From Massilia sp. UMI-21 (GTDB lineage: Bacteria > Pseudomonadota > Gammaproteobacteria > Burkholderiales > Burkholderiaceae_D), in NCBI GenBank assembly GCA_015277795.1, contig CP063848.1, positions 62,001-126,000 of the forward strand: DNA of 64,000 nucleotides. The letters run 5' to 3'. Positions 38,001 to 45,943 of the stretch are shown here, in pieces; position 1 is the first letter of the stretch, and the number at the start of each line of letters is the position of its first letter. The notes beneath the pieces were generated by a model. It did not search any database. It was not told where the DNA came from and worked only from the letters and a program-made list of their open reading frames with translations. Position numbers and translations under genes: made by a program.

Positions 38001-39211
38001 AGCGCTTCGCGCCAACCCTGAACTTGACGCTGTTCGGTCCGGGCGAGCGCGCCGCGCTGCTGGAGCAGGCCGGTCCCTTCGACGTGGTGGTGGCCAGCTA
38101 CGGCCTGCTGCAACAGGAAGCGCCGCTGTTCGCGAAGAAGCCATGGCACAGCATCGTGCTGGACGAGGCCCAGGCCATCAAGAACATGCACACCAAGCGC
38201 TCGCAGGCCGTGATGGCGCTGCGGGGGGAGTTCCGCATGGCGGCCACCGGCACGCCGCTGGAAAACCACCTGGGCGAACTGTGGAACCTGTTCAGGTTCA
38301 TCAACCCGGGCCTGCTGGGCAGCGCCGACCAGTTCCAGCTGCGCTTTGCCGGCCCCATCGAAAAAGCACAACAGGGCGGGAAAGACCGGCGCGCCGAAGC
38401 CGGCGCCAGGAACCGCCTGCGCCGCCTGACGCAACCCTTCATCCTGCGCCGCACCAAGGCCCAGGTCTTGACCGAGCTGCCGCCGCGCACCGAGATCGTG
38501 GTGCCGGTCGAACTCACCCAGGAAGAAAGCGCGCTGTACGAGTCGCTGCGCCGCGACGCGCTCGACAAGCTGGCCGCACTGGAGGCACCGGAGAGCCAGA
38601 AGTCGATCGAGATCCTGGCCGAGATGATGCGGCTGCGCCGCGCCGTCTGCAATCCGGAACTGGTGGCGCCCGGCGCCGGCATCGCCAGCAGCAAGCTGAT
38701 CGCGTTCGCGCGCCTGGTCGACGACCTGCTGGAGAACCGCCACAAGGTGCTGGTGTTCAGCCAGTTCGTCGACCACCTGAGCCTGATCCGCAAGTACCTC
38801 GACGGCAAGCACATCCCCTACCAGTACCTCGACGGCGCCACCCCGATGCAGGAACGCAAGCGCCGCGTCGACGCCTTCCAGGCCGGCGAGGGCGAGCTGT
38901 TCCTGATCAGCCTGAAGGCGGGGGGCGTCGGCATCAACCTGACCGCGGCCGACTACGTGATCCACATGGACCCGTGGTGGAACCCGGCGGTGGAAGACCA
39001 GGCCTCGGATCGCGCCCACCGCATGGGCCAGCAGCGGCCGGTGACGATCTACCGGCTGGTGGCGCGCGGCACCATCGAAGAAGGCATCGTCGAGCTGCAC
39101 CACCGCAAGCGCGACCTGGCCGACAGCCTGCTCGAAGGAACCGAGGTCGCGGCGCGCATGTCGCCGGGCGAGATGCTGGCCATGTTGAAGCAGGGGCTGA
39201 GCCTGTCGTAG
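35066..39211 (+). CDS. SNF2-family DEAD/DEAH helicase with long N-terminal region
   Basis: 1381 residues. The N-terminal section starts with a winged-helix-like segment (SGEQAILSLLALSGEPMGRQRILEHLMAAG) and continues for about 900 residues with helical and beta-rich parts I cannot assign. The SNF2 ATPase follows: LADDMGLGKTLQALALLL near 938, SIVLDEAQAIKN near 1032, AATGTPLENHLGELWNLF near 1060. The helicase C-terminal domain is KVLVFSQFVDHLSLIRKYL near 1230, FLISLKAGGVGINLTAADYVIHMDPWWNPAVEDQASDRAHRMGQ. It likely remodels nucleic-acid-bound proteins such as RNA polymerase, as HepA/RapA-like proteins do; exact role unknown. ATGA overlap with the S9 gene. The stop TAG lies in a GTAGGGTGG motif. 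Confidence 0.92.
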   Translation: MSFHDLDSGEQAILSLLALSGEPMGRQRILEHLMAAGLPLPSEQWAAELAQLRELGLTIDAGERGAAIAPGAVWPAMAHALSSELFTALRAAYEHVTPLRRDWQGTPVLRSYRQGLALLRMALLAGENGSAVTPLLAACLRCHEASYLHPLVEVCARPFEPGLIERIDPSLRDGVLAVLVQHAQREPALAPALRAAAETYAAQGDPSIALRIALGEHLILCGRLDQAAALLQDVDDAAGLFLRHVIALLRDDTDLALPGIEAALKQLRRETGKRKAIFDGIGAHLTLTALLRSKQPPQLKLADAWLDIATRAVQRPETAVVFQLSMLQEIRRGTVDTGVLASRSWEMALEPFTFRALMHHWLGLSQLQGKRKDIEDMLALSEGAGFDLLSAQLAGLLGQMGGPGAVAYEVRAGELRRAHGFTDLTHWFEREEPWERQLNALINLQPALNTEVVRESRLVWMIRYDEHMGVRELEPREQKRDAQGGWSRGRALGLKRLAEEAQTLDFLTAQDLQAVASIAGRRYYGSTGIRFEFERDKAVAALVGHPLLFWMDSPGTRVELLPGEPELHVKARGGKVTISLHPAPGEQDGEVIVTRETPTRLRLVSVKEEHRRIAAIVGDGLEVPVEAERRVLRAISAISSIVTVQSDIGASPGDIEQVAADPRLHLHLRPYQQGLSMQVLVRPLEGGACYTPGAGAESVIADVNGVRLEARRDLNAEREAERQLVGACHALEHGELEHGEWLLGQPLLCLELVDELRSLDPDKVVVAWPEGEKFRVTKRANAKSVRIQIRRDRDWFAASGDIVVDEQRVLDLRSLLERVREGKSRFVALGDDEYLALSDELHRRLMELADYGSIHGDELRMHPLASFALAELAQDVSNAAGSVESDAAWRRHLRRIAESEAFTPALPSTLQAELRDYQREGFEWLGRLAHWGVGACLADDMGLGKTLQALALLLTRAPDGPALVVAPTSVCLNWIAEAQRFAPTLNLTLFGPGERAALLEQAGPFDVVVASYGLLQQEAPLFAKKPWHSIVLDEAQAIKNMHTKRSQAVMALRGEFRMAATGTPLENHLGELWNLFRFINPGLLGSADQFQLRFAGPIEKAQQGGKDRRAEAGARNRLRRLTQPFILRRTKAQVLTELPPRTEIVVPVELTQEESALYESLRRDALDKLAALEAPESQKSIEILAEMMRLRRAVCNPELVAPGAGIASSKLIAFARLVDDLLENRHKVLVFSQFVDHLSLIRKYLDGKHIPYQYLDGATPMQERKRRVDAFQAGEGELFLISLKAGGVGINLTAADYVIHMDPWWNPAVEDQASDRAHRMGQQRPVTIYRLVARGTIEEGIVELHHRKRDLADSLLEGTEVAARMSPGEMLAMLKQGLSLS

Positions 39212-39236
39212 GGTGGCCGGCGGCCACCGCCCTGCA
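39208..39236 (+). repeat. GTAGGGTGG dispersed element (short copy)
   Basis: GTAGGGTGGCCGGCGGCCACCGCCCTGC forms a compact hairpin (GGTGGCCG with CGGCCACC). Its TAG is the stop codon of the SNF2 gene. Confidence 0.5.
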
Positions 39237-39436
39237 CCGGCAGATACGCCGTTCGGGCGCAGTTATTTGCGCGCTTGATTGCGCAGTTAATTAATCAACC
39301 ACGCCGGCCGCGCCCACGTGTCGGAATGTTTCAAGCGCCCGCAAGCGGCCTGAATAATGCTACTCTTCCGTGCTTTCCGCCTCGCGCTTGCCGCGCGGGT
39401 GAGCGCCGACCTTTATATTTGCAGGGTTCGAACAGA

Positions 39437-41299
39437 ATGATGAAAACCAAGATCGCGCTGGCAGTCCTGCTGGCGAGTTTCGCGCTGGCGCCGGCCAGCG
39501 CCAAGCCCACCAAGTCCACCAAGGGCAAGGCAAAAGCCGCCAAGGTGGTCAAGTCGAAAACCAAGAAAGTGAAGGCCCCGGTCCGCAAGAAGGCGGTGGC
39601 CGCTGCGGCGCCACGGGCGTCCGAAATGCGCCTCGACCGTCGCTTCGATTCCATGAGCATGCAGTACCTGACCGCCCTGTGGCGCGTCGATCCGGAAGGC
39701 GGCATCTACGTCGGCAAGTTCGACCAGGCCGCCAACCTGACCATCCCGGACGCGGCCACCCGCGCCAGGAAGCTGGCCTTTGCCAACGAGTGGCTGGCCA
39801 AGTTCAACAAGCTCAATACCAGGCAGTTGTCGGCGCGTCAGCGCACCGACCTGGCCCTGCTGGTGAACAAGCTGGAGAAAGACCGCTGGAACCTGACGAC
39901 CTGGCGCGAGTACGAGTGGAACCCGGCGCTGTACAACATCGCCCAGCCGCTCGACCTGATTCTGAACACCGAATACGCCGCCACCCCGCAGCGCCTGCGC
40001 ACCATCCTCAAGCGCCTGGCCGGCGTGCCGGCCTTCTACGAGGCGGCGCAGGCCTCGATCGTCAACCCGACCCGCGAGCACACCCAGCTCGCCATCGCGC
40101 AGGCGCCGGGCACCATCGCGGTGCTGGCCGACCTGGGCAAGGCGGCGCAGGAGTCGATCCTGACCCCGCAGGAAAAGGCGATCTTTGCGCTACGCGTCGC
40201 CAATGCCGGTACCGCGGTGCTGGGCTACGTCGACTTCCTGAGCGCGCTCGACAAGAAAGCCGCGGACGGCAGCGTCAAGCCGCGTCCGTTCCGCGCCGGG
40301 AAGGAACTGTACGAGCAGAAGTTCGCGCTCGAGATCCAGTCCTCCAGCAGCGCCGAGCAGACCTTCCGCAAGGCCCTGGCCACCCGCGAAGAGCTGCTCG
40401 CCCGCATGGACGCCATCTCGGACGAACTGTGGCCGCGCTACCTGGCAGGCGTGGCCAAGCCGCGCGACCGCTTCCAGAAGATCGGCATGATGATCGACAA
40501 GCTGTCCGAGCGCCACGTCGCGCGCGAGAACTTCCTGCCCGAGATCCGCCGCCAGATCCCGGCGCTGCACAAGTTCGTCACCGAGAAAAACCTGCTCACG
40601 CTGGACGCCGACAAGCCGCTCGAAGTGCGCGAGACCCCGATGTACCAGCGCGGCGTGGCCGGCGCCAGCATCGACGCCCCGGGTCCCTACCGTCCCAAGG
40701 ACAAGACGTATTACAACGTCACCCCGCTCGACAGCCTGCCCCCGGCACAGGCCGAGAGCAGCCTGCGCGAGTACAACGAATGGATCCTGCAGATCCTGAA
40801 CATCCACGAAGCCATCCCCGGCCACTATGCGCAGCTGGTGTATGCGAACCGCTCGCCCTCGCTGGTGAAATCCCTGTTCGGGAACGGCGCCATGGTCGAG
40901 GGCTGGGCCGTGTACGGCGAGCGCATGATGCTGGAGAACGGCTACGGCGACAACGCGCCCGAGATGTGGCTGATGTACTCGAAGTGGAACCTGCGCAGCG
41001 TGACCAACACCATCCTCGACTATGGCGTCCACGTGCTCGGCATGCAGCAGCCCGAAGCGATCGACCTGCTGGTGCGCCAGGCCTTCCAGACGCGCCAGGA
41101 AGCCGACGAGAAGTGGCGCCGGGTGCAGCTCACTTCGGTGCAGCTGACCAGCTACTACAGCGGCTACGAGCAGATCATGGCACTGCGCGAGCGCCGCAAG
41201 CAGCAGCTCGGCGAACGCTTCGACCTGAAGGAATTCCATGACCAGTTCCTCAGCTACGGCAATGCGCCGGTAAAAATGATCGCTGAGCTGATGCAGTAA
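39437..41299 (+). CDS. Exported DUF885 family (putative metallopeptidase) protein
   Basis: 620 residues. A signal peptide (KIALAVLLASFALAPASA) is followed by an unusually lysine-rich linker of about 40 residues (KPTKSTKGKAKAAKVVKSKT and similar) before the DUF885 domain. The domain carries LNIHEAIPGHYAQLVYANRS near residue 455, with HExxxxH-type residues typical of the family, then GAMVEGWAVYGERMMLENGYG, where the Glu could be a further zinc ligand. Family members are thought to be carboxypeptidase-like zinc peptidases. The basic linker could bind polyanions such as lipopolysaccharide or DNA. Tandem ATG start; no clear operon link downstream. Confidence 0.85.
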   Translation: MMKTKIALAVLLASFALAPASAKPTKSTKGKAKAAKVVKSKTKKVKAPVRKKAVAAAAPRASEMRLDRRFDSMSMQYLTALWRVDPEGGIYVGKFDQAANLTIPDAATRARKLAFANEWLAKFNKLNTRQLSARQRTDLALLVNKLEKDRWNLTTWREYEWNPALYNIAQPLDLILNTEYAATPQRLRTILKRLAGVPAFYEAAQASIVNPTREHTQLAIAQAPGTIAVLADLGKAAQESILTPQEKAIFALRVANAGTAVLGYVDFLSALDKKAADGSVKPRPFRAGKELYEQKFALEIQSSSSAEQTFRKALATREELLARMDAISDELWPRYLAGVAKPRDRFQKIGMMIDKLSERHVARENFLPEIRRQIPALHKFVTEKNLLTLDADKPLEVRETPMYQRGVAGASIDAPGPYRPKDKTYYNVTPLDSLPPAQAESSLREYNEWILQILNIHEAIPGHYAQLVYANRSPSLVKSLFGNGAMVEGWAVYGERMMLENGYGDNAPEMWLMYSKWNLRSVTNTILDYGVHVLGMQQPEAIDLLVRQAFQTRQEADEKWRRVQLTSVQLTSYYSGYEQIMALRERRKQQLGERFDLKEFHDQFLSYGNAPVKMIAELMQ

Positions 41300-41310
41300 C
41301 AATGCATTGA

Positions 41311-41338
41311 TTTTGCACAGGAAACCACCTGTGCAAAA
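41311..41338. repeat. Perfect inverted repeat after the DUF885 gene
   Basis: TTTTGCACAGG / CCTGTGCAAAA, an 11-bp perfect stem with a 6-base loop, 12 bp past the stop. It lacks a T tract after the stem on the plus strand, so it is not a canonical intrinsic terminator; it may stabilise the mRNA end. Confidence 0.7.
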
Positions 41339-41367
41339 GCGCACAAGCGGCGTGCTCGCGCGCTCGC

Positions 41368-41395
41368 TTGTGTGCAATGTCTCCGGGGCTAGAAT
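41368..41395 (+). promoter_or_regulatory. Putative promoter for the PHB-depolymerase-family gene
   Basis: TTGTGT (41368-41373), 16-bp spacer, TAGAAT (41390-41395). The -10 is a 5/6 match and the -35 only 3/6. Transcription from here would give a leader of roughly 190 nt containing a 9-codon ORF. Confidence 0.35.
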
Positions 41396-41429
41396 GGGTG
41401 CAAACCCATACAACATGCCGGAGACCTTC

Positions 41430-41459
41430 ATGACTTCCCTTCCCGCGCCGGCGTCCTAG
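41430..41459 (+). CDS. Possible 9-codon leader ORF upstream of the esterase gene
   Basis: ATG ... TAG encodes MTSLPAPAS, preceded at suitable distance by CCGGAG, which could serve as a ribosome site. CCGGAGAC (41418-41425) is complementary to GTCTCCGG (41379-41386), so the ribosome site could be hidden in a stem. It is very short and may be chance; no known leader peptide was recognised. Confidence 0.2.
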   Translation: MTSLPAPAS

Positions 41460-41592
41460 CGACGCGTCCCGCCAGTCTTTCTCTTCCGGTTCCTCCCGTT
41501 TCACCGATCTCCGGTGGTGGCCTCGGCGTGCCCCGTCACGTCCGTGCCCCCACCGGCCCCGTAGTGCTGACAACAACAGAACGGAGATTTTC

Positions 41593-43329
41593 ATGGCATT
41601 GACCTTCCAACGGGCCGCGCTTGCCGCCTGCATGGCGCTGGCCGCCGCCGGGCCGGCGTCCGCCCAACTCCAGGCCGGACCCGGCGCCTGGAGCGCCAAC
41701 CAGACCTGGGCCACCGACACCACCAATGGCGGCGCCCTCACCGGCTACTACTACTGGCCGGCGACCGCACCTCTACTTGCCGGCAAGCGCGCGCTGGTGC
41801 TGGTGCTGCACGGCTGCGCCCAGACCGCCGCCAACGACGTCATCGCCAGCACGGGCGACGCCGGCTACAACTGGAAGGCGGCCGCCGACCAGTACGGCGC
41901 CGTGATCCTGGCGCCCAACGCCACCGGCAACCTGTACGGCGCCCACTGCTGGGACTGGGCCGCCACCAACCGCAGCCGCAGCTACGGACACAACGCGGTG
42001 CTGCTGGACCTGATCAACCGTTTTGTGAGCAACCCGCAGTATGCGATCGACCCGAAGCAGGTCTACGTCACCGGCCTGTCCTCGGGCGGCGCCAAGACCA
42101 TGGTGATGGGCTGCGTGGCGCCCGACATCTTCGCCGGCATCGGCATCAACGCCGGGCCGGCGCCGACCGTATCGACCTCGCAGATCTCGATGGTCCCGTC
42201 GGGCACCACCTCGACCAGCGTGGCCAACAGCTGCACCAGCTGGGCCGGCGCCAGCGCCAGCCACTTCGCGAACCAGGTCGCGGGCGTGGTCTGGGGCACC
42301 AACGACTACACCGTGGCGCAAGCCTACGGCCCGCTCAACGCGGCGGCCATGCGCCATGTCTACGGCGGCAGCTACACCAAGGGCGCAACCAGCGCGGTGC
42401 CGACCGGCGGCAGCAACGTGCCCCACCTCGACGCCAACGGCAAGCCGCGCACCTCGGAGATGACGGTCACCGGCATGGGTCATGCCTGGCCGGCCGGCGC
42501 CGGTGGCCAGAACAGCAACTACGTCGATGCGACCAAGGTCAACTACCCGGCCTTCGTGATGGACTTCTGGTTCAAGAACAATTTGCGGGTGGCGCGTGCG
42601 GCGCCGCCGAGCATGAGCTCATGCAGCGCCGGCGTCTCCGGCTCGACGATCACCGTGAACGGCGCCGCCACCGACACGGCGGGCGCGATCAGCAGCTATC
42701 GCGTGGTGCTCAGCGGCCCGACCCCGGTGGATGACAGCGCCGCCGGCAGCGGCGCCAGCTTCAGCAAGGCCTACGCGGCACGCGCCGACGGTTATTATTC
42801 CGGCACGGTCACCGCGACCAACAACGCGACCGGGCTGAGCTCCAGCGCCTGCAGCATTCCGCAGTTCCTGGTCGGGTCCGCGCCCGCGCTACTTGCGCCG
42901 GCCGGCCTGGCGGTCGGCGCCCGCACCGCCAGCAGCATCGCCCTGAGCTGGAACGCGTCGAGCGGCGCCACCGGCTACAACGTCTACCGCAACGGTAGCA
43001 AGGTAAACGGCACGCCGCTGACGAGCATGGGCTACCTTGACGCCGGCCTGGCGGCATCGACCAGCTACACCTACCAGGTATCCAGCACCGGCAACGGCGT
43101 GGAGAGCGCGAAGTCGGCCGGCGTGACCGGCAGCACCACCTCGGGCTTCGTCTGCAGCACGACCACGGCCAGCAACTACGCCCACGTGACCGCCGGCCGG
43201 GCGCACAACAGCGGCGGCTATGCGCTGGCCAACGGCTCGAACCAGAACATGGGCCTGTACAACACCTTCTACACGACGACGCTGGCGCAGACGGCGGCCG
43301 GCTACTACGTGATCGGCAACTGTCCGTAA
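41593..43329 (+). CDS. Secreted PHB-depolymerase-family esterase with fibronectin III domain
   Basis: 578 residues. The signal peptide AALAACMALAAAGPASAQ precedes an alpha/beta hydrolase of the PHB depolymerase/feruloyl esterase group: LVLVLHGCAQTAAND near residue 72 (oxyanion region), the lipase box VTGLSSGGAKTMVMGC near 160, and a C-terminal catalytic His in VTGMGHAWPAGAGGQNSNY near 297. After PAGLAVGARTASSIALSWNASSGATGYNVYRNG comes a fibronectin type III domain (residues about 437-515), then a Cys-containing C-terminal module (VCSTTTASNYAHVTAGRAHN) that may bind polymer. Likely extracellular hydrolysis of polyhydroxyalkanoate or plant ester bonds. GGAG sits before the ATG. Confidence 0.88.
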   Translation: MALTFQRAALAACMALAAAGPASAQLQAGPGAWSANQTWATDTTNGGALTGYYYWPATAPLLAGKRALVLVLHGCAQTAANDVIASTGDAGYNWKAAADQYGAVILAPNATGNLYGAHCWDWAATNRSRSYGHNAVLLDLINRFVSNPQYAIDPKQVYVTGLSSGGAKTMVMGCVAPDIFAGIGINAGPAPTVSTSQISMVPSGTTSTSVANSCTSWAGASASHFANQVAGVVWGTNDYTVAQAYGPLNAAAMRHVYGGSYTKGATSAVPTGGSNVPHLDANGKPRTSEMTVTGMGHAWPAGAGGQNSNYVDATKVNYPAFVMDFWFKNNLRVARAAPPSMSSCSAGVSGSTITVNGAATDTAGAISSYRVVLSGPTPVDDSAAGSGASFSKAYAARADGYYSGTVTATNNATGLSSSACSIPQFLVGSAPALLAPAGLAVGARTASSIALSWNASSGATGYNVYRNGSKVNGTPLTSMGYLDAGLAASTSYTYQVSSTGNGVESAKSAGVTGSTTSGFVCSTTTASNYAHVTAGRAHNSGGYALANGSNQNMGLYNTFYTTTLAQTAAGYYVIGNCP

Positions 43330-43349
43330 GCGCCATCGGCGCACGTCGC

Positions 43350-43372
43350 AAGGCCGGGTGCTGCCCGGCCTT
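43350..43372 (+). terminator. Hairpin downstream of the esterase gene
   Basis: AAGGCCGGG-TGCTG-CCCGGCCTT is a perfect 9-bp stem 20 bp after the stop. Only a short T pair follows, so termination is plausible but not certain. Confidence 0.5.
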
Positions 43373-43478
43373 GTCGTGGATCGTCGTGACTCAACAGCTC
43401 GCTTGACGGTGGACAAACCGCGCCGGGCAGCGATTCGTAGCATCGGGTGTTCCCTTTCTTCACCATACGGACGCCTGA

Positions 43479-44276
43479 ATGAAATCGACCCTGCCCTTGC
43501 TGGTCCTCGCTTCCCTGTCTCTTGCGGGTTGCGCCACCTCTCCCACCATCGGCGCGTCCGGCGCCAGGACGGTCGCCACCGGCGCCGCCGCCGGCGCGAC
43601 GTCGAGCGGCGCCAACGACAAGCTCGAGCGCTGCGACAAGAGCCTGGGCACGCTGGCCATCGTCGAGGAAGCGAACCAGCCCTGGCTGAACCAGTTCACC
43701 GCCGAATACCGCATGCAGAGCACGGTGCCGCTGCTGCGCATGATCATCCAGCAGTCGAACTGCTTCGTCATCGTCGAGCGCGGCCAGGCCTTGCGCAGCA
43801 TGCAGGGCGAACGGGCCCTGATGGCCTCCGGCGAACTGCGCAGGACCAGCAATTTCGGCAAGGGCATGATGGCGGCCGCCGATTACACCATGACGCCTTC
43901 GATCACCTTCAGCCAGAAGGGTACCGGCGGCCTGGGTGGGCTGGTCGGTGGCAGGGCGGGAGTGGTGGCCTCCCTGATCGGCGCGTCGATGAAATCGAAC
44001 GAGGCCTCGACCATGCTGCTCTTGATCGACAACCGCTCGGGCGTGCAGCTGGCGGCGGCCGAGGGCAGCGCGCAGAACTGGGATTTCGGCATGCTGGCCG
44101 GCTTTTTCCATGGCGGGCTGGCCGGTGCGCACGGCTTCAGCAACTCGCCACAGGGCAAGGTGCTGGCCGCTTCCTTCATGGATTCGTACAACCAGATGGT
44201 GAAGGCGGTGCGCGGCTACCAGGCCCAGTCGGTGGAGGGGGGACTGGGCAATGGCGGCGTCTTGAGATCGAACTGA
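43479..44276 (+). CDS. CsgG/HfaB-like outer-membrane lipoprotein
   Basis: 265 residues. The lipobox LSLAGCATSP gives a lipoprotein with Cys at about residue 18. The body has CsgG-type features: PLLRMIIQQSNCFVIVERGQALRSMQGERALMASGELR, MMAADYTMTPSITFSQ and STMLLLIDNRSGVQLAAAEGSAQ. CsgG relatives form export channels, but the curli or holdfast partners are absent here, so a regulatory or peptidoglycan-linked lipoprotein role is equally possible. The C-terminus is glycine-rich. It is convergent with tatC. Confidence 0.75.
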   Translation: MKSTLPLLVLASLSLAGCATSPTIGASGARTVATGAAAGATSSGANDKLERCDKSLGTLAIVEEANQPWLNQFTAEYRMQSTVPLLRMIIQQSNCFVIVERGQALRSMQGERALMASGELRRTSNFGKGMMAAADYTMTPSITFSQKGTGGLGGLVGGRAGVVASLIGASMKSNEASTMLLLIDNRSGVQLAAAEGSAQNWDFGMLAGFFHGGLAGAHGFSNSPQGKVLAASFMDSYNQMVKAVRGYQAQSVEGGLGNGGVLRSN

Positions 44277-44300
44277 CCGGCCTGGCCGGGCACGGTGTGC

Positions 44301-45056
44301 TTACGCGTGTTCTTCGGGAGCACGCGTGACGCGCGCGAAGATCGGCGCCACGATCAGGCCCAGCTCGTAGAGCAGGCACATCGGGATGGCCAGCGCCAGC
44401 TGGCTGACCACGTCCGGCGGGGTCACGATGGCGGCGATGACGAAGGCGCCGACGATCACGTAGGAGCGGATCGAGCGCAGCTTCTCGATGCTGACGATTC
44501 CCATGCGCACCAGGATCACCACCACCACCGGCACTTCGAAGGTCGCGCCGAAGGCCAGGCACATCGACATGACGAAATCGAGGTAGTTCTCGATGTCGGG
44601 CATCACCGCGATGGACGTGGGCGCGAACTCGCCGATGAAATGGAACACGCGTCCGAACACGAAGAAGTAGCAGAACGCCACGCCGCCGATGAACAGCAGC
44701 GAGGACGAGATCACCAGCGGCAGCACCAGGCGCTTCTCGTGCGCGTACAGGCCGGGCGCGACAAAGGCCCACAACTGGTAGAACACCCAGGGCAACGACA
44801 GGATGAAGGCCAGCAGCAAGGTCACCTTCATCGGGACCAGGAAAGGAGACACCACGCCGGTGGCGATCATCTTGGCGCCGGGCGGCAGCGAGGCGATCAT
44901 CGGCGCGGCCAGCAGGTCGTAGACCTGTGCGGGGCCCGGCCAGATGAACAGGGCGGCGCAGACGATGGCGATCCCGATCGATGCCTTGACCAGGCGGTCA
45001 CGCAGTTCGACCAGGTGGGAAATGAAGGTTTCTTCGCCTGCGGCTTCTTCGGTCAT
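44301..45056 (-). CDS. tatC: Sec-independent protein translocase TatC
   Basis: 251 residues with six transmembrane helices. Family motifs are EETFISHLVELRDRLVKAS at the N-terminus, PWVFYQLWAFVAPGLYAHEKR near 90, FEVPVVVVILVRMGIVSIEKLRSIRSYVIVGAFV near 165 and AIVTPPDVVSQLALAIPMCLLYE. It is the receptor for twin-arginine signal peptides and forms a complex with TatB. Last gene of tatABC; it begins directly after the tatB stop. Confidence 0.96.
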   Translation of the reverse strand: MTEEAAGEETFISHLVELRDRLVKASIGIAIVCAALFIWPGPAQVYDLLAAPMIASLPPGAKMIATGVVSPFLVPMKVTLLLAFILSLPWVFYQLWAFVAPGLYAHEKRLVLPLVISSSLLFIGGVAFCYFFVFGRVFHFIGEFAPTSIAVMPDIENYLDFVMSMCLAFGATFEVPVVVVILVRMGIVSIEKLRSIRSYVIVGAFVIAAIVTPPDVVSQLALAIPMCLLYELGLIVAPIFARVTRAPEEHA

Positions 45057-45578
45057 CTAGAAAAAGGAAGTCTTGGATTTGCTGGCACCGGGACCGGGGC
45101 CAGGCCGATATTTGCGCACGCGCGCGGCGCCCGACAGCACATGGGTCTTGCCGCCGTTGCGGTGCTTGTACCAGGCCGGGACGCTGGATGTGCGCACCAG
45201 CTTCTTGCGGCGGAAATCGCGCGCCTTGCGCTCGATGTCGGCGGTGCTGACGAAGGCGGACGAGGACGAGGACCTCGACGAGGACGTGTGTTCCCTGTCG
45301 TCCCACAGCGCTTCGACTTCGTCGACGTGGCTGGACATGGACTGCTCGACCTCGGACTTGAACGATTGCGCGCTCTCGTGCACTTCCTTGTGCAGGTTGC
45401 GCAGTTCGTCGAGCTCGATTTCGCGGCTGACCTCGGACTTGACGTCGTGCAGGTAGCGCTGGGCGCGCCCGTACAGGGTGCCCGCCATGCGCGCCACCTT
45501 CGGCAGCTTTTCAGGGCCGATCACGATCAGGGCAACAACGCCGATGATCGCCAGCTTCGATAGTCCGAGATCGATCAT
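45057..45578 (-). CDS. tatB: Sec-independent protein translocase TatB
   Basis: 173 residues. The N-terminal membrane helix and Gly-Pro hinge MIDLGLSKLAIIGVVALIVIGPEKLP are diagnostic, followed by an amphipathic helix (VARMAGTLYGRAQRYLHDVKSEV). The soluble tail is long, with a serine-rich patch (SSSRSSSSS) and a basic C-terminus. It works with TatC in substrate recognition. tatA ends 9 bp upstream; tatC begins immediately after. Confidence 0.95.
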   Translation of the reverse strand: MIDLGLSKLAIIGVVALIVIGPEKLPKVARMAGTLYGRAQRYLHDVKSEVSREIELDELRNLHKEVHESAQSFKSEVEQSMSSHVDEVEALWDDREHTSSSRSSSSSAFVSTADIERKARDFRRKKLVRTSSVPAWYKHRNGGKTHVLSGAARVRKYRPGPGPGASKSKTSFF

Positions 45579-45587
45579 GCCCGGCGA

Positions 45588-45827
45588 TTAATGACGGGTC
45601 TTTTCGCGGGTTTCCACATCGATGGTGGACTTGTCGCTCACCTGCTGCTGCGGCTGGGTGCTCGACTGGCCCGGGTTGGCCTTGTCTTCCTCGCCCTTGA
45701 CACCATCCTTGAAGCCCTTCACCGCCTTGCCGATGTCGGAACCCATATTGCCGAGCTTTTTGGTGCCGAACACCAGCATCACGATGACCAGGACCACGAC
45801 CCAGTGCCAAATACTCATCGAACCCAT
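45588..45827 (-). CDS. tatA: Sec-independent protein translocase TatA
   Basis: 79 residues: [21 protein letters not shown] helix, then [22 protein letters not shown] amphipathic helix, and a Gln-rich tail. It forms the translocation pore. TAGGAG lies before the first ATG, which sets the start. A TATACT -10-like hexamer (45883-45888, minus strand) is 55 nt upstream, so tatABC may have its own promoter despite following hinT. Confidence 0.95.
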   Translation of the reverse strand: MGSMSIWHWVVVLVIVMLVFGTKKLGNMGSDIGKAVKGFKDGVKGEEDKANPGQSSTQPQQQVSDKSTIDVETREKTRH

Positions 45828-45943
45828 GTTTGTCTCCTAGCAAGGCGCCTGGCGCCTGTAAATTCGGGAAAGCCTACGTTTCAGTATACGCCATGCGGCG
45901 CATCTTGCCCGCATTAAAATTTTAGTTGAAACCCGGATAGGGA

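Noticed and set aside
34994..39103. 1369-residue open frame antisense to the SNF2 gene
   Set aside because: It mirrors the strong SNF2 reading frame, is Ala/Gln/Arg/His-rich and has no recognisable domain; high-GC DNA leaves antisense frames open.
41311..41338. Canonical intrinsic terminator
   Set aside because: The stem is perfect but is followed by GC rather than a T tract on the plus strand; kept only as an inverted repeat.
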